In this document: piece by piece, positions 1-9,124 of the stretch
Layout of the letters: the number at the start of each line of letters is the position of its first letter
How positions within the stretch are numbered: the stretch's first letter is position 1
Origin: Jiangella ureilytica
GTDB lineage: Bacteria > Actinomycetota > Actinomycetes > Jiangellales > Jiangellaceae
Reading direction: 5' to 3'
DNA length: 64,000 bases
Assembly: GCF_004348545.1 (NCBI RefSeq)
Contig: NZ_SMKL01000020.1
Location: 1-64,000, forward strand
Notes under the pieces: generated by a model
Database searches by the model: none
What the model saw: only the letters and a program-made list of their open reading frames with translations
What the model was told of the DNA's origin: nothing
Made by a program: the position numbers and the translations under genes

Positions 1-2
1 CC

Positions 3-56
3 GACCGGCCCGCGCCGGTGCAGCAGGCCTGGCGCCGGGTACGCGGCGAGGTCTAA
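3..56 (+). CDS. possible 3' end of an upstream gene
   Basis: The third forward frame is open from the window edge to a TAA at 54-56 and would end in ...PVQQAWRRVRGEV. Only about 17 codons are visible, so no family can be assigned. Support is indirect: the palindromic repeat copy at 74-151 starts about 18 bases after this stop, and another copy of the same repeat begins right at the glgB stop codon. It may equally be chance open frame. Confidence 0.25.
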   Translation, partial: DRPAPVQQAWRRVRGEV

Positions 57-73
57 TCCCCCTCGGGGAGCGG

Positions 74-151
74 GCCATCACGAGGATCACCCGAGCCTCA
101 ACACGCCTGCAGGCCTGGTACGGCACGCAATCCCCTGGTGAACGTGATCAT
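74..151. repeat. palindrome family A, single arm (copy 1)
   Basis: The reverse strand begins ATGATCACGTTCA and later carries ATTGCGTGC, GCCTGCAGGCGTG and GCTCGGGTGATCC. The same ordered words occur in both arms of the long inverted repeat at 29639-29824 and in the single arm at 53852-53925. Only one arm is present here. No coding capacity is seen. Confidence 0.6.
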
Positions 152-322
152 CTCGAGCCAGCGGGGCCGGGCGAACGCCCCAGACCAACCGTCAGCGGGC
201 AGCGGAATCCGGCGCCAGCGGTACGAGGCCCAGGGCCGTCCTTGGGGAGGGGCCTAATGGTCTTGAGACCGCCGCGCTCTCGACGATCGAGACGGCTGGG
301 GCTCAGCCGCCAACGCCGCGGC
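152..322. other. intergenic stretch, nothing recognised
   Basis: Downstream of the HTTM gene on the minus strand. No convincing gene, strong promoter or long hairpin was seen. Confidence 0.4.
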
Positions 323-1378
323 TCACGACGAACTGGACGGTGATGACGGGACCGGGCGCGGCTCCGCCAACTCGGGGTCGGCGGGTGACGGTTCGGGGTC
401 GGGCGGGTGTTGGCGCCGACGGGCCCGGTTCACCCAGCGGATCAGCGCGCGATAGGTGTCGTCGCGGACGAAGATCATGTCGGCGGCGATCATCGAGAGC
501 GAGAACCACGGCAGCGCCATGGTGACGGCGATGCCGATGTGCATCGCGAAGATCGCCAGCAGCGCCAGCACGCGCGTCCCGCGCCGCATCAACAGCAGCG
601 GGAACAGCACCTGCACGAACACCGTCACGTAGCTGCCGACCGTGACGAAGAAGCCGTTGGTGTAGACGAGCTCGTTCAGGCCGGGCCAGGGCGCGTACTG
701 GCCGATGCGCAGCGGGTAGTAGAGGCCGACGCCCTCCTGCCACATGCTGCCCTGGACCTTCGACAGCCCGGAGGTCATGTAGATCATGAAGACCTGCGTG
801 GCGACGGCGATCAGCGCGACGTTGTGGAAGAGCGTGCCGGTCCACGGGGGCAGCGCGATCAGCGGGCGGTAACCGGGCCGGGCGCGCCGGCGGGCGTCGA
901 GCGACCAGCGCATCGACGTGTCGGCGAAGCACAGGAACAGCAGCATGATGCGCACGATGTTGTCGCCGGCGTCGTCGCCCAGCGGGTTGAGCCGCATCAG
1001 GCTCGCGATGAAGATCATCAGCACCGGCGTGACGACCCGGGTGCGCCAGCCCAGCGTGAACGCGACGGCGAGCGCGGCCAGCAGCAGGTACTTCAGCGTG
1101 AAGACGGTGGTGTTGTCGTCATGGGCGAAGACGGCGGTGAACGGGAAGCCGTACTCGTCGACGGTGAGCCAGGGGGTCAGCCAGCGCGCGCCCGGGCCCC
1201 ACACATAGTGCCGGTTGGTGAAGTTGACGGTGAGCGAGCCGAGGATCGCGATGCCGATGAGGATGCGCATCGCGGCCAGCCCGTAGGTGGCCTTCTTGCC
1301 GTCGAACAGCCAGCGCTCGCCGGAGTCGACGGTCCGCCCGACGGCGCCGGTGACGACCCGGATCGCATCGCCGATCAC
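323..1378 (-). CDS. HTTM domain membrane protein (second module)
   Basis: 351 residues. The HTTM domain is the transmembrane region shared with vitamin K-dependent gamma-carboxylases; the substrate of bacterial stand-alone versions is unknown. Several hydrophobic helices are visible (for example around AAMRILIGIAILGSL, LKYLLLAALAVAFTLGW and VFVQVLFPLLLM), with conserved-looking NFTNRHYVWG and SKVQGSMWQEG loops. The C-terminus is a Pro/Ser-rich cytoplasmic tail. The GTG start is chosen because it overlaps the upstream DUF5819 stop by four bases (GTGA), the same junction as in the first module. It is paralogous to the HTTM protein at 2318-3460. Last gene of a four-gene operon. Confidence 0.85.
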   Translation of the reverse strand: MIGDAIRVVTGAVGRTVDSGERWLFDGKKATYGLAAMRILIGIAILGSLTVNFTNRHYVWGPGARWLTPWLTVDEYGFPFTAVFAHDDNTTVFTLKYLLLAALAVAFTLGWRTRVVTPVLMIFIASLMRLNPLGDDAGDNIVRIMLLFLCFADTSMRWSLDARRRARPGYRPLIALPPWTGTLFHNVALIAVATQVFMIYMTSGLSKVQGSMWQEGVGLYYPLRIGQYAPWPGLNELVYTNGFFVTVGSYVTVFVQVLFPLLLMRRGTRVLALLAIFAMHIGIAVTMALPWFSLSMIAADMIFVRDDTYRALIRWVNRARRRQHPPDPEPSPADPELAEPRPVPSSPSSSS

Positions 1379-2307
1379 TGTGACATCCGTTCGTCGGGCC
1401 GGGCGACGCCGGACGCGCCTTCTCCGGTACCTCGCGGTCCCGGATCGACGGCCGGGGGAACCTCCGGCCCGCGCCCGTCCGCCGATGTCGCCCGGCCCTC
1501 CCGAGACTCGCCGTCCCGGTTCTCGACCAGGCCGTCGACGACGTCGGCGAAGGCGGCCTCGTCCTGGTTCGGGTCGACGAGCACCGGGCGCCAGCCGAAG
1601 TCGCGGGTCGTCTGCTGCGGGTTCTCGGGCACCGGGTCGAAGCGGACGTCCCAGCGCGGCACCGGCGTGCGGACCAGCTGGATCTGGACGGCGACGACGT
1701 CCTCGCCCCACAGCGCCCGGGCGAACTGGGTGGCGTAGCCGGTGGCGACACGGTCGGCCCGGACGATGTTGGCCACCCGCGACGACGTCTCGCCGCCCTG
1801 GGCCGCGATGAGGTCGTCGGCCAGCGGGCGCCAGTCCTCCATGTCGGTGTAGTCGCGGGCGACGATCTCCTGCTGCTCGTCGCTCAACGCGTTCCATGCG
1901 GTGTTGACGCGACGGTGCAGGTTCGACGTGAGCCGGCTCGCCCGCGACGGCGCGGGGTCGTGGTGGATCAGCGTCCACTCCAGCCGGGTCGGCTCCTCCC
2001 AGTCCGTCGTGCGCAGGGCGCCGGTCTGCGGGTCCTCGACCTGCGCCCGCACCAGGATCTCGTCCTCGGCGTTGACGGGGTTGGGCGCGAACAGGCTCCA
2101 GTTCTGCTGGAAGAACGGGCGCATGTACCCGGACACCTGCCCGCCGACGGAGTCCTTGATCGGGTTGGCGGGCGCGTTCCAGAGGAACGTCATCACGAAG
2201 TGCAGCGCGACGACGCCGACCAGGAAGAACGCGACACCCTTCGCGATCGGCGGCACCTGCGCGCTCCGGCTCTCGTCCGGTCGCGCGTCCGGCCTCTCGT
2301 TCGGCAC
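1375..2307 (-). CDS. DUF5819 family protein (second module)
   Basis: 310 residues. It has one N-terminal membrane helix (VAFFLVGVVALHFVMTFLW) and then a largely hydrophilic domain predicted outside the membrane. It carries the motif FFQQNWSLFAPNP, matched as YFQQEWSLFAPTP in the paralogue at 3457-4224, which marks DUF5819. The start is a GTG ten bases after the upstream HTTM stop; no ATG lies nearby. The C-terminal 45 residues are charged and low-complexity. Function unknown; the constant pairing with HTTM suggests the two form a membrane complex. Confidence 0.8.
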   Translation of the reverse strand: MPNERPDARPDESRSAQVPPIAKGVAFFLVGVVALHFVMTFLWNAPANPIKDSVGGQVSGYMRPFFQQNWSLFAPNPVNAEDEILVRAQVEDPQTGALRTTDWEEPTRLEWTLIHHDPAPSRASRLTSNLHRRVNTAWNALSDEQQEIVARDYTDMEDWRPLADDLIAAQGGETSSRVANIVRADRVATGYATQFARALWGEDVVAVQIQLVRTPVPRWDVRFDPVPENPQQTTRDFGWRPVLVDPNQDEAAFADVVDGLVENRDGESREGRATSADGRGPEVPPAVDPGPRGTGEGASGVARPDERMSQ

Positions 2308-2317
2308 GCGGGCCAGG

Positions 2318-3460
2318 CTACCTGGTGGGCACGGGCTCGGCCGGAGCCTCCTCGCCGACGGGGCGGCCGGCAGCCGGGCGGCCGGCCGCCGGCCGGCCGC
2401 CCTCGGGCGGGACTCCCCCGCCGGGCTCCGCGGCACCCGGCCGCCGTCGTCGCCGTCGCTCCTCCCACGCGCCCCGGACCCCGGCCGCGATGCCCTGGTA
2501 GGTGGAGTCGCGGATGAAGACCTGGTCGCCGGCCATGATGAACAGCGAGAAGAACGGCAGCCCCATGATGACCGCGATGCCCGCGTGCATGCCGAGGACG
2601 CCAAGGAGCGCGACCACGCGGGTGCCGCGGCGCAGCAGCATCAGCGGGAAGAACAGCTGGATGAAGACGGAGAAGTACGAGACCACCAGCACGCCGAACG
2701 GGTTGTCCGACAGCAGGTCGTTGAGCCACGGCCACGGCCGGTACTGCCCCACCTGCATGGGGTAGTAGACGGCGGTGCCCTCCTGCCAGGCCTCGCCCTG
2801 CACCTTGTAGAGCGCCGAGGCGACGTAGATGATGCAGATCTGCGCGGCGACGGCGACGACGGCGAGGTTGTGCACCAGAATGCCCAGCCGGCCGGCGCCA
2901 CGGCGCAGCGGCTCGGGCGTGAACCGGCGCGGCCACAGGCGGCGGCTGAGGCCCTGCTCCTGCCGTGTCCGGCGGCGGGAGTCGAGCGACCACCGTCCGG
3001 ACAGGTCGGCGAAGCACAGGTAGATGAGCAGGATGCGGAAGATGTTGTCGCTCTGGTCGCCGTAGAGCGGGTTCGACTCGATGAGGCTGACCCAGCAGAT
3101 CAGCAGCAGCGGCGCGACGACTCGGGTGCGCCAGCCGAGCGTGAACAGGATCGCCAGGGCGAGGACGATGAGCATCTTGATGGTCAGCGTGGTCGGGTCG
3201 CTGCCGCCCTCGAACAGGGTGAAGGGGAACCCGAAGCCGCCGTTGCGCTCGATCGGCGACATCCACTGCGCGGCGTCGCCCCACAGATAGTGCCGGTTGG
3301 CGAAGTTGGCCAGCAGGAACCAGACGGCCGCGCCGCCGAAGATGATGCGGACGACGGCGACACCGTACGTGGCGCGCTTGGCGCCGAGGAGCCACTCCTC
3401 GCCCTTGCCGACGGTGGCGGCCACGCCGTCCAGCGCGCGGTCGACGGCGGACCCGATCAC
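2318..3460 (-). CDS. HTTM domain membrane protein (first module)
   Basis: 380 residues, paralogous to the 323-1378 product: shared features include NFANRHYLWG, FTLGWRTRVV, YKVQGEAWQEG and the closing IMGLPFFSLFIMAGD. Multiple membrane helices. The GTG start overlaps the DUF5819 stop at 3457 by four bases. The tail after the last helix is long, Gly/Arg/Pro-rich and probably disordered. HTTM proteins resemble the membrane part of gamma-carboxylases, but carboxylase activity is not shown for this class. Confidence 0.85.
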   Translation of the reverse strand: MIGSAVDRALDGVAATVGKGEEWLLGAKRATYGVAVVRIIFGGAAVWFLLANFANRHYLWGDAAQWMSPIERNGGFGFPFTLFEGGSDPTTLTIKMLIVLALAILFTLGWRTRVVAPLLLICWVSLIESNPLYGDQSDNIFRILLIYLCFADLSGRWSLDSRRRTRQEQGLSRRLWPRRFTPEPLRRGAGRLGILVHNLAVVAVAAQICIIYVASALYKVQGEAWQEGTAVYYPMQVGQYRPWPWLNDLLSDNPFGVLVVSYFSVFIQLFFPLMLLRRGTRVVALLGVLGMHAGIAVIMGLPFFSLFIMAGDQVFIRDSTYQGIAAGVRGAWEERRRRRRPGAAEPGGGVPPEGGRPAAGRPAAGRPVGEEAPAEPVPTR

Positions 3461-4224
3461 CGGAACCTCCCGATGGCCTCGGCGAACGCGTCGCTGTCCT
3501 GGCCGTCGTACTGGTAGAGCGGGCGGCGGCCGAACTCGCGGACCTGCACGCTGGGGTCGTCGCCGCGGTCGTCGAAGCGCGGCGCGCGGGTCTCTTGCAG
3601 CTGCACCTCGACGTACTGGATGCCGGAGTCGCGGCCCCACCAGGCCCACACGAACTGGGTCGCGTACGCCGTCATGGCGCGGTCCAGCCGGAGCACGTAG
3701 GAGATGCGGGCGTCGGAGCTGCGGTCCGCCTCGGCCAGCATGCGCTCCTCCATGCGGTGCCACGCGTTCTCGTGGTAGTTCCCGGCCAGCGTCTCGCGCT
3801 CCGACGCGGTGACGAGGCGGTACTGCTTGCGCATGTTGCCGGCCAGCCTGCGGGTGACGATGCCGGCGCGCGACGGCGCCAGGCTGTGCAGGATGTTGCC
3901 CTCGATCTCGAGGTCGGTGACGTTCACCCATTCGGTCGAGGTGTCGGCGTCGTACCAGCCGCGCACCAGCATGGAGTACTCGACGCTGATGGGCGTCGGG
4001 GCGAAGAGGCTCCACTCCTGCTGGAAGTACGGCTGCATATAGGTGGTGAGCGACGTGCCCAGTGTCGTCTTCGCGGCGTTCGCCGGCCCGACGAACACCG
4101 CCGTGGCCAGCAGGTGCGCCACCAGCACCGCGCCCAGCGCGCCGGCGACCACCTTGATCCATGTCGGCCGCGGCTGCTGGTGGTGCTGCTGGCGCGCCGC
4201 TGCCGTCGTCTCCTGGTCCTGCAT
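3457..4224 (-). CDS. DUF5819 family protein (first module)
   Basis: 255 residues, first gene of the DUF5819-HTTM-DUF5819-HTTM operon. Residues about 25-48 form a membrane helix, followed by the DUF5819 hallmark around YFQQEWSLFAPTP. The ATG at 4224 (MQDQETT...) is preferred over upstream in-frame starts because the upstream extension is Pro/Gly/Arg-rich and unlike the paralogue. Function unknown. Confidence 0.8.
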   Translation of the reverse strand: MQDQETTAAARQQHHQQPRPTWIKVVAGALGAVLVAHLLATAVFVGPANAAKTTLGTSLTTYMQPYFQQEWSLFAPTPISVEYSMLVRGWYDADTSTEWVNVTDLEIEGNILHSLAPSRAGIVTRRLAGNMRKQYRLVTASERETLAGNYHENAWHRMEERMLAEADRSSDARISYVLRLDRAMTAYATQFVWAWWGRDSGIQYVEVQLQETRAPRFDDRGDDPSVQVREFGRRPLYQYDGQDSDAFAEAIGRFR

Positions 4225-4281
4225 CGTGTCTGCCCTCGTGTGTCGACCGCCTGGTTCGACCGGTCCCGGAAACGCCGATCT

Positions 4282-4317
4282 GGTGGGTCCGCGCCCTGGC
4301 TTGGGAGCGGACCCACC
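4282..4317 (-). terminator. hairpin terminator after the first surface-protein gene
   Basis: An 11-bp perfect stem, GGTGGGTCCGC pairing with GCGGACCCACC, around a 14-base loop. It lies about 60 bases downstream of the 4380 stop on the minus strand and so probably ends the LPDTG-protein transcript ahead of the DUF5819 promoter region. No U-tract is evident. Confidence 0.6.
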
Positions 4318-4379
4318 GTGATCGATCACCGGAGCCGTGGTGCTACTCCGTGGTGCTGTTGGTGCTCAGTGGTGCTGTG

Positions 4380-5891
4380 TCACTCGACCGTGAGGCCACG
4401 GCGACGGCTCACGGCGTAGGCCGCGATGCCACCGGCCAGGACCAGGCCCAGGCCGAGGATCAGCAGCTGGCTCGAGCCGGCACCGGTGTCGGGCAGCTCG
4501 CCGCCGTCGTCGTTGCCGTCCTCGTTGCCGTCCTCGTTGCCGTCGACCTCGGTGCCGTCGACCTCGGTCTCAGTGCCGTCGACCTCAACCTCAGTGCCGT
4601 CCACCTCGGTCTCGGTGCCGTCGACCTCGACCTCGGTCTCGGTGCCGTCGACCTCGACCTCGGTCTCGGTGCCGTCGACCTCGACCTCGGTCTCGGTGCC
4701 GTCCACCTCGACCTCGGTCTCGGTGCCGTCCACCTCGACCTCGGTCTCGGTGCCGTCGACCTCGGTCTCGGCCTCGTCGGCCAGGTGGTTCGGGCCGACG
4801 TGCGACTCGGCCAGCGTCACCGAGACGCCGCCCTCGACGGCACCCAGCACGGTGACCTGCAGAGCCGCGACGCTGTACGCCTCCGAGGTGGAGGCCTTCT
4901 CGACGTTGCTCGCCGCGCGGGCCGTCGTCGGCATGGCGGCGCCTGCTTCGGGCTGGTCCGGCTGGACGTTGACCTTGATGGACAGGATGTCGCTGAGGGC
5001 GGTACCCAGACCGTCGACCCCTGCATCCTCCAGCAGACCGTCGAGCAGTCCGACCAGCGTCGGACCGAGCACCGGGATCTCGCCGAGCGCGTCGACCAGC
5101 ACGCCGTTGAGGACGTCGACCAGGGCCGGACCGATCAGCTCGCTGTTGGGCGGCAGGTCGTTCAGACCCTCGAGCAGCACGTCGAGGTCGATCACGATCT
5201 GGCCGTTCGAGATGCTGATGCCCTCGCCGAGCTCCAGCGGCGGGATCGCCGGGTTGTTCAGCAGCGGGATGGTGATGACGATCTTGCCTTCGGCGATCTC
5301 GTAGTCGCGCGAGACCTCGAAGTCGTCGTCACCGGAGGGCGCGAGGTGCGCCTCCGACGAGATGGCGCCGAGCTCGAGCTCGACGTCGGCGATGAGGTCC
5401 GTGAGGCCCTCGCCGAGCAGGTCGGTCAGGTCGAAGGTCGCGTTCGCCGGGAAGCCGGCGTCGACACCCGTGCCGATGCCGCCGTTGTCCGCGACCGCAC
5501 CGGTCGCGGCGTCGGAGACGGCGCCGTCCTTGGCCGTCGCCCACTGGTTGACCGCACCCAGCTGGATGATGTCGTTCAGGGCGTCGAGCTGGATGCCCTC
5601 GGGGAAGTCGAGCTCGATCGAGTTCAGCAGTTCAACAGTGAGCGGGTTGGCCTCAGTGACAGGCTCGGGGTCGCCCAGGTTCTCCACCTCGACGCCGGCG
5701 AGCTCGGCGATGTCGTCCAGGTCAGCGCCCAGGACGGTGCCGTCCAGGAATCGCGCACCAGCGCGCGACTCGTCACCCTCGGCCGCTGCGGCGGGCGCGA
5801 GCCACGCACCGACAGCGAAAACCGGGGCAATACCAGCTGCGAGCAGCGTTGCCGCTGCGCGACGCCGGCGCATAACAGGTGTTGCAGGCAT
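4380..5891 (-). CDS. choice-of-anchor G family surface protein with LPDTG anchor
   Basis: 503 residues. Signal peptide at residues 1-37 with an Arg-rich n-region and AAA-type cleavage region, then the choice-of-anchor G signature ([37 protein letters not shown]). An acidic stalk of [12 protein letters not shown] repeats spans about residues 378-445. LPDTG is followed by a hydrophobic helix and an Arg-rich tail, the standard sortase sorting signal. The mature protein should be covalently attached to peptidoglycan. An AGGAG ribosome site sits 5-8 bases before the ATG. Paralogue of the next gene; no sortase gene lies in the window. Ligand or function of the globular part unknown. Confidence 0.85.
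   Translation of the reverse strand: MPATPVMRRRRAAATLLAAGIAPVFAVGAWLAPAAAAEGDESRAGARFLDGTVLGADLDDIAELAGVEVENLGDPEPVTEANPLTVELLNSIELDFPEGIQLDALNDIIQLGAVNQWATAKDGAVSDAATGAVADNGGIGTGVDAGFPANATFDLTDLLGEGLTDLIADVELELGAISSEAHLAPSGDDDFEVSRDYEIAEGKIVITIPLLNNPAIPPLELGEGISISNGQIVIDLDVLLEGLNDLPPNSELIGPALVDVLNGVLVDALGEIPVLGPTLVGLLDGLLEDAGVDGLGTALSDILSIKVNVQPDQPEAGAAMPTTARAASNVEKASTSEAYSVAALQVTVLGAVEGGVSVTLAESHVGPNHLADEAETEVDGTETEVEVDGTETEVEVDGTETEVEVDGTETEVEVDGTETEVEVDGTETEVDGTEVEVDGTETEVDGTEVDGNEDGNEDGNDDGGELPDTGAGSSQLLILGLGLVLAGGIAAYAVSRRRGLTVE
4540..4780. repeat. in-gene tandem repeats coding the acidic stalk
   Basis: Near-identical 15-27 base units built on GTGCCGTCGACCTCG and GTGCCGTCCACCTCG on the plus strand code for [12 protein letters not shown] on the minus strand. 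Unit lengths are multiples of three, so copy-number change keeps the frame. Confidence 0.85.
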
Positions 5892-6427
5892 GCCTTCTCC
5901 TCTGGCATTTGCATTTCATGGCGGGCTCCTTCGCAGCGGCCATCAGATGTGCCTTGGCCGGCGAAGCGTGATCATGAACCTACAACTGCTCCGGAGACGT
6001 GTCTCGCACTTGGTGAATTTGCCTCCCGGGACACCGACCGCCCATTCACCCCGTGTCGCCCCCGATGCCTCGAAAGGCTCGATCCCGGAATTTGGGATCA
6101 GGCAGGACGATCCTTTCTTTCGCCTCGTACCCGGATGATCCGGACACAGTGGGAGCTAACGTCCTGCTGAATCCTGGCCAAATCGGGCGAAACACCCGTC
6201 GGTGACGCGCGCAAATCGGGACCACTGGTCTAAACCGAGAGAGTGCCCGCCGTGACCGAATCGTTACCAAAGGCCGACACGCGGGTCCGTTCCCGGCGCT
6301 CGATTTTTCCGCCCTATGTCCTGGTCAGAGCACCATTGAGCGGAGTGCGACTGGGCCATTCGGCTGATGGCGCCATGCGTTGTGCATATGTCAGTCGGCG
6401 GTGCGCCGGAATGGCCGGGAATGCCGA
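5892..6427. promoter_or_regulatory. upstream region of the first surface-protein gene
   Basis: About 540 bases without a convincing gene. It is lower in G+C than its surroundings, with runs such as GGAATTTGGGATC and CGAATCGTTACC. A short inverted repeat GATCCC-N7-GGGATC lies near 6092-6112. Its length suggests a long leader or regulated promoter for the 4380-5891 gene, but no -35/-10 pair stood out. Confidence 0.35.
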
Positions 6428-6473
6428 CGGCCGGCGGTGTGACCCGGAGTCCCGGATCCACGACCGCCGGCCG
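6428..6473 (-). terminator. hairpin terminator after the second surface-protein gene
   Basis: CGGCCGGCGGT pairs perfectly with ACCGCCGGCCG (11 bp) across a 24-base loop, about 30 bases past the minus-strand stop at 6505. Confidence 0.55.
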
Positions 6474-6504
6474 CCGCTTCTCAGTGGGTGTCGGGGCGTT
6501 CGGC

Positions 6505-8895
6505 TCAGCCCTGGCCGATGCCGCGCCGGCGGCTGACCGCGAAGGCCGCGAGCCCGCCGGAGAGCATCAGGCCCAGCCCGACGATCAGCAGCTGGCTCGA
6601 TGCGGTACCGGTGTCGGGCAGGTGCTCGTCGTCCGCGCCGCGGTCCTCGCGACCGTCGTCGTCGCCGGCCGTGTCGACGCCGTCGACCTCGGTGCCGTCG
6701 ACCTCGGTGCCGTCGACCTCAGTGCCGTCCACTTCAGTGCCGTCCACTTCAGTGCCGTCCACTTCAGTGCCGTCCACTTCAGTGCCGTCCACTTCAGTGC
6801 CGTCCACTTCAGTGCCGTCCACTTCAGTGCCGTCGACCTCGGTCTCGGTGCCGTCGACCTCGGTCTCGGTGCCGTCGACCTCGGTCTCGGTGCCGTCGAC
6901 CTCGGTTTCGGTGCCATCGACCTCGGTGCCATCCACCTCAGTCTCCGTGCCGTCGACCTCCGTACCGTCCACCTCGGTGCCGTCGACCTCGGTCTCGGTG
7001 CCGTCGACCTCGGTCTCGGTGCCGTCGACCTCGGTTTCGGTGCCATCGACCTCGGTGCCGTCGACCTCGGTCTCGGTGCCGTCCACCTCGGTTTCGGTGC
7101 CATCGACCTCGGTGCCGTCGACCTCGGTCTCGGTGCCGTCCACCTCGGTCTCGGTGCCATCGACCTCGGTGCCGTCGACCTCGGTCTCGGTGCCGTCCAC
7201 CTCGGTCTCGGTGCCGTCCACCTCGGTCTCGGTGCCGTCCACCTCGGTCTCGGTGCCATCGACCTCGGTCTCGGTGCCGTCCACCTCGGTGCCGTCCACC
7301 TCAGTCTCGGTGCCGTCCACCTCGGTCTCGCCACCGTCGTCCGCGAGGGTGTTGGGGCCGACCGTGGACTCGGCCAGCGTCACGACCGCGACCGGAGCCG
7401 AGGGCAGCGCCGTCACCTCGATCGCCGCCACGCTGTACGGGCCGTCGCTGACGCGGGCCAGCGCGCTCACCGGGGCGACCGGCTGGTCGTCCTGGACGTT
7501 GAGCGTGATGGACAGGATCGACGCGAGCAGCTCGCCCACCGGGGTGAGCGCGTCGGTGAGCGATTCGACCAGGCCGGCCACCGTCTCGCCGAGCGTCGTG
7601 AGTACCCCGCCTTCGGCGAACACCGCCTCGTCGATCAGCCCGCCGACCGTGGTCAGCAGCGTGTCGAGGAGCGGCGCGATCAGCCCGGAGATCAGCCCGA
7701 CGACGACGCCGGAGCTGTTGTTCACGACCTCGGCCTCGCCGGTGACGATGTTCTGGAGCGTGTCGCTCAGCTGCAGGTCCAGCACGCCGTCGAGGATCGG
7801 CAGCGCGCCGTCGACCTCGGCGTAGATCTTCAGATCCAGCTGGGCCGCGTTCAGCGCGCTCTCGACCGCGTCGACCACGTCGCTGACCAGCGTGTCCAGC
7901 AGGGTGCCGATGGTCTCGGCGAGCTGGTCGACGACAGCGTTGCTCAGCAGCTCGGTGTTGGGCGCCTGGTCGTTGAGGCCGCCGGCCAGGGTGTCGAGGT
8001 CGATGACCAGCGTGCCCTCGGCCAGGTTCAGCTCGACACCGGTGCCCTCGCCGAGCGGCGTCGCCAGGATCTCCTGCAGCGCACCCTGCAGGTCGGTCTC
8101 CAGCGTCACCGTGATCTCGGGGTTCTGCACCCCGATGACGGACAGCAGGTTCAGCAGCCCGTCCAGCGACGCGACCGTACTGGCGATGAGGCCCTCGGGT
8201 CCGGCCAGCCCGTTGACGGTGTCGTCGACGGTGCCGACGGCGTCCTCGAGGGCGGGCACGAGATCGGCGAGCAGGGGAAGTGTCAGCGTCAGCTGACCGC
8301 CGGCGATCTCATAGTCGCGGGTGACCTCGAACTCCTCGCCCGCCGGCGCCAGGTGCGCCTCGGACGAGATGGCGCCGAGCTCGAGTTCGAGGTCGGCGAT
8401 CAGGTCGGTCAGCGCGTCACCGAGCAGGTCGGTGAGGTCGAACGTCGCGTTGCCGGGGAAGCCGGCCTCGGTGCCGGTCCCGACGCCGCCGTTGTCGGCG
8501 ACCGCGCCCGTCGCGGCGTGCGAGACGCCGCCGTCCTCGGCCGACGCCCACTGGTTGACGGCGCCGAGCTGGATGATGTCGCTCAGCGGCAGCTGCAACC
8601 CGCCCGGCAGCGACACGTTCAGGGTGTCCAGGACCGTGAGGTCGAGCGGGTTCGCGTCGGTGACCGGCTCGGCCTGCCCGAGGTTCTCGACCTCGACGCC
8701 GGCCAGTTCGGCCAGGCTGTCGAGATCGGTCCCGAGGACCTCTCCGCTCAGGAATCGTGCGGCCGCGCGCGATTCGTCACCTTCGGCTGCCGATGCCGGC
8801 ACCAGCCATGCACCGACGGCGACTACCGGGGCCACTCCGGCCGCCAGGAGCGTTGCCGCTACCCGGCGCCGGCGATGTCTTTCCCAGGAAGCCAT
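6505..8895 (-). CDS. large choice-of-anchor G family surface protein with LPDTG anchor
   Basis: 796 residues. Signal peptide ending near ASA (residues 1-37), then the choice-of-anchor G domain ([37 protein letters not shown]). A long Leu/Asp-rich middle has repeated hydrophobic heptads (for example [20 protein letters not shown]). An acidic stalk with roughly 35 VDG units occupies about residues 520-750. LPDTGTASS, a membrane helix and RRR follow as a sorting signal. The N-terminal 200 residues closely match the smaller paralogue at 4380-5891, so the pair arose by duplication and the stalk then expanded. Predicted to be sortase-linked to the wall. Function of the exposed domain unknown. Confidence 0.85.
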   Translation of the reverse strand: MASWERHRRRRVAATLLAAGVAPVVAVGAWLVPASAAEGDESRAAARFLSGEVLGTDLDSLAELAGVEVENLGQAEPVTDANPLDLTVLDTLNVSLPGGLQLPLSDIIQLGAVNQWASAEDGGVSHAATGAVADNGGVGTGTEAGFPGNATFDLTDLLGDALTDLIADLELELGAISSEAHLAPAGEEFEVTRDYEIAGGQLTLTLPLLADLVPALEDAVGTVDDTVNGLAGPEGLIASTVASLDGLLNLLSVIGVQNPEITVTLETDLQGALQEILATPLGEGTGVELNLAEGTLVIDLDTLAGGLNDQAPNTELLSNAVVDQLAETIGTLLDTLVSDVVDAVESALNAAQLDLKIYAEVDGALPILDGVLDLQLSDTLQNIVTGEAEVVNNSSGVVVGLISGLIAPLLDTLLTTVGGLIDEAVFAEGGVLTTLGETVAGLVESLTDALTPVGELLASILSITLNVQDDQPVAPVSALARVSDGPYSVAAIEVTALPSAPVAVVTLAESTVGPNTLADDGGETEVDGTETEVDGTEVDGTETEVDGTETEVDGTETEVDGTETEVDGTETEVDGTEVDGTETEVDGTETEVDGTEVDGTETEVDGTETEVDGTEVDGTETEVDGTETEVDGTETEVDGTEVDGTEVDGTETEVDGTEVDGTETEVDGTETEVDGTETEVDGTETEVDGTEVDGTEVDGTEVDGTEVDGTEVDGTEVDGTEVDGTEVDGTEVDGTEVDGVDTAGDDDGREDRGADDEHLPDTGTASSQLLIVGLGLMLSGGLAAFAVSRRRGIGQG
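6665..7330. repeat. long in-gene tandem repeat array ([12 protein letters not shown] stalk)
   Basis: About 660 bases of 15- and 21-base units. Nine or more consecutive 15-base units sit at the distal end and mixed 15/21 units elsewhere. Units differ mainly by silent changes (GTCGAC versus GTCCAC, GTGCCG versus GTGCCA). The low divergence suggests recent expansion or homogenisation by slippage or recombination. Confidence 0.9.
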
Positions 8896-9124
8896 TCCTG
8901 CTCTCCTTGGTCTGTTCGGGGAACGATTGCCTTCGCGCCGCCGCCGAGGATGGCGGACGATGAACGCGACGTACGTCGAGGACCTGGCCTTTGACGGTGT
9001 GATCGTACTGGCCCGACAGATCAGTTGACCTTGAGAATTGACGAATTACTCTCCGCGCGACAGGAAATGCGAGCGAAGGTTTCGTAGCGGAGAATACGGA
9101 CAGATCACGACGCGCAGACCAGCG
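8896..9124 (-). promoter_or_regulatory. upstream region of the large surface-protein gene
   Basis: A 229-base non-coding stretch between the acyltransferase stop and the surface-protein start. It contains AT-richer segments (GAGAATTGACGAATTACTC near 9035-9053). Probably holds the promoter; no confident elements assigned. Confidence 0.35.

Noticed and set aside
6665-7330. Tandem repeats considered as a CRISPR array
   Set aside because: Units are contiguous, 15-21 bases, with no unique spacers and in coding frame.
6367-8994. Forward frames with VPSTS or AVDLG repeats across the surface-protein gene
   Set aside because: They are the antisense readings of the TEVDG stalk; only the minus strand has signal peptide and sorting signal.
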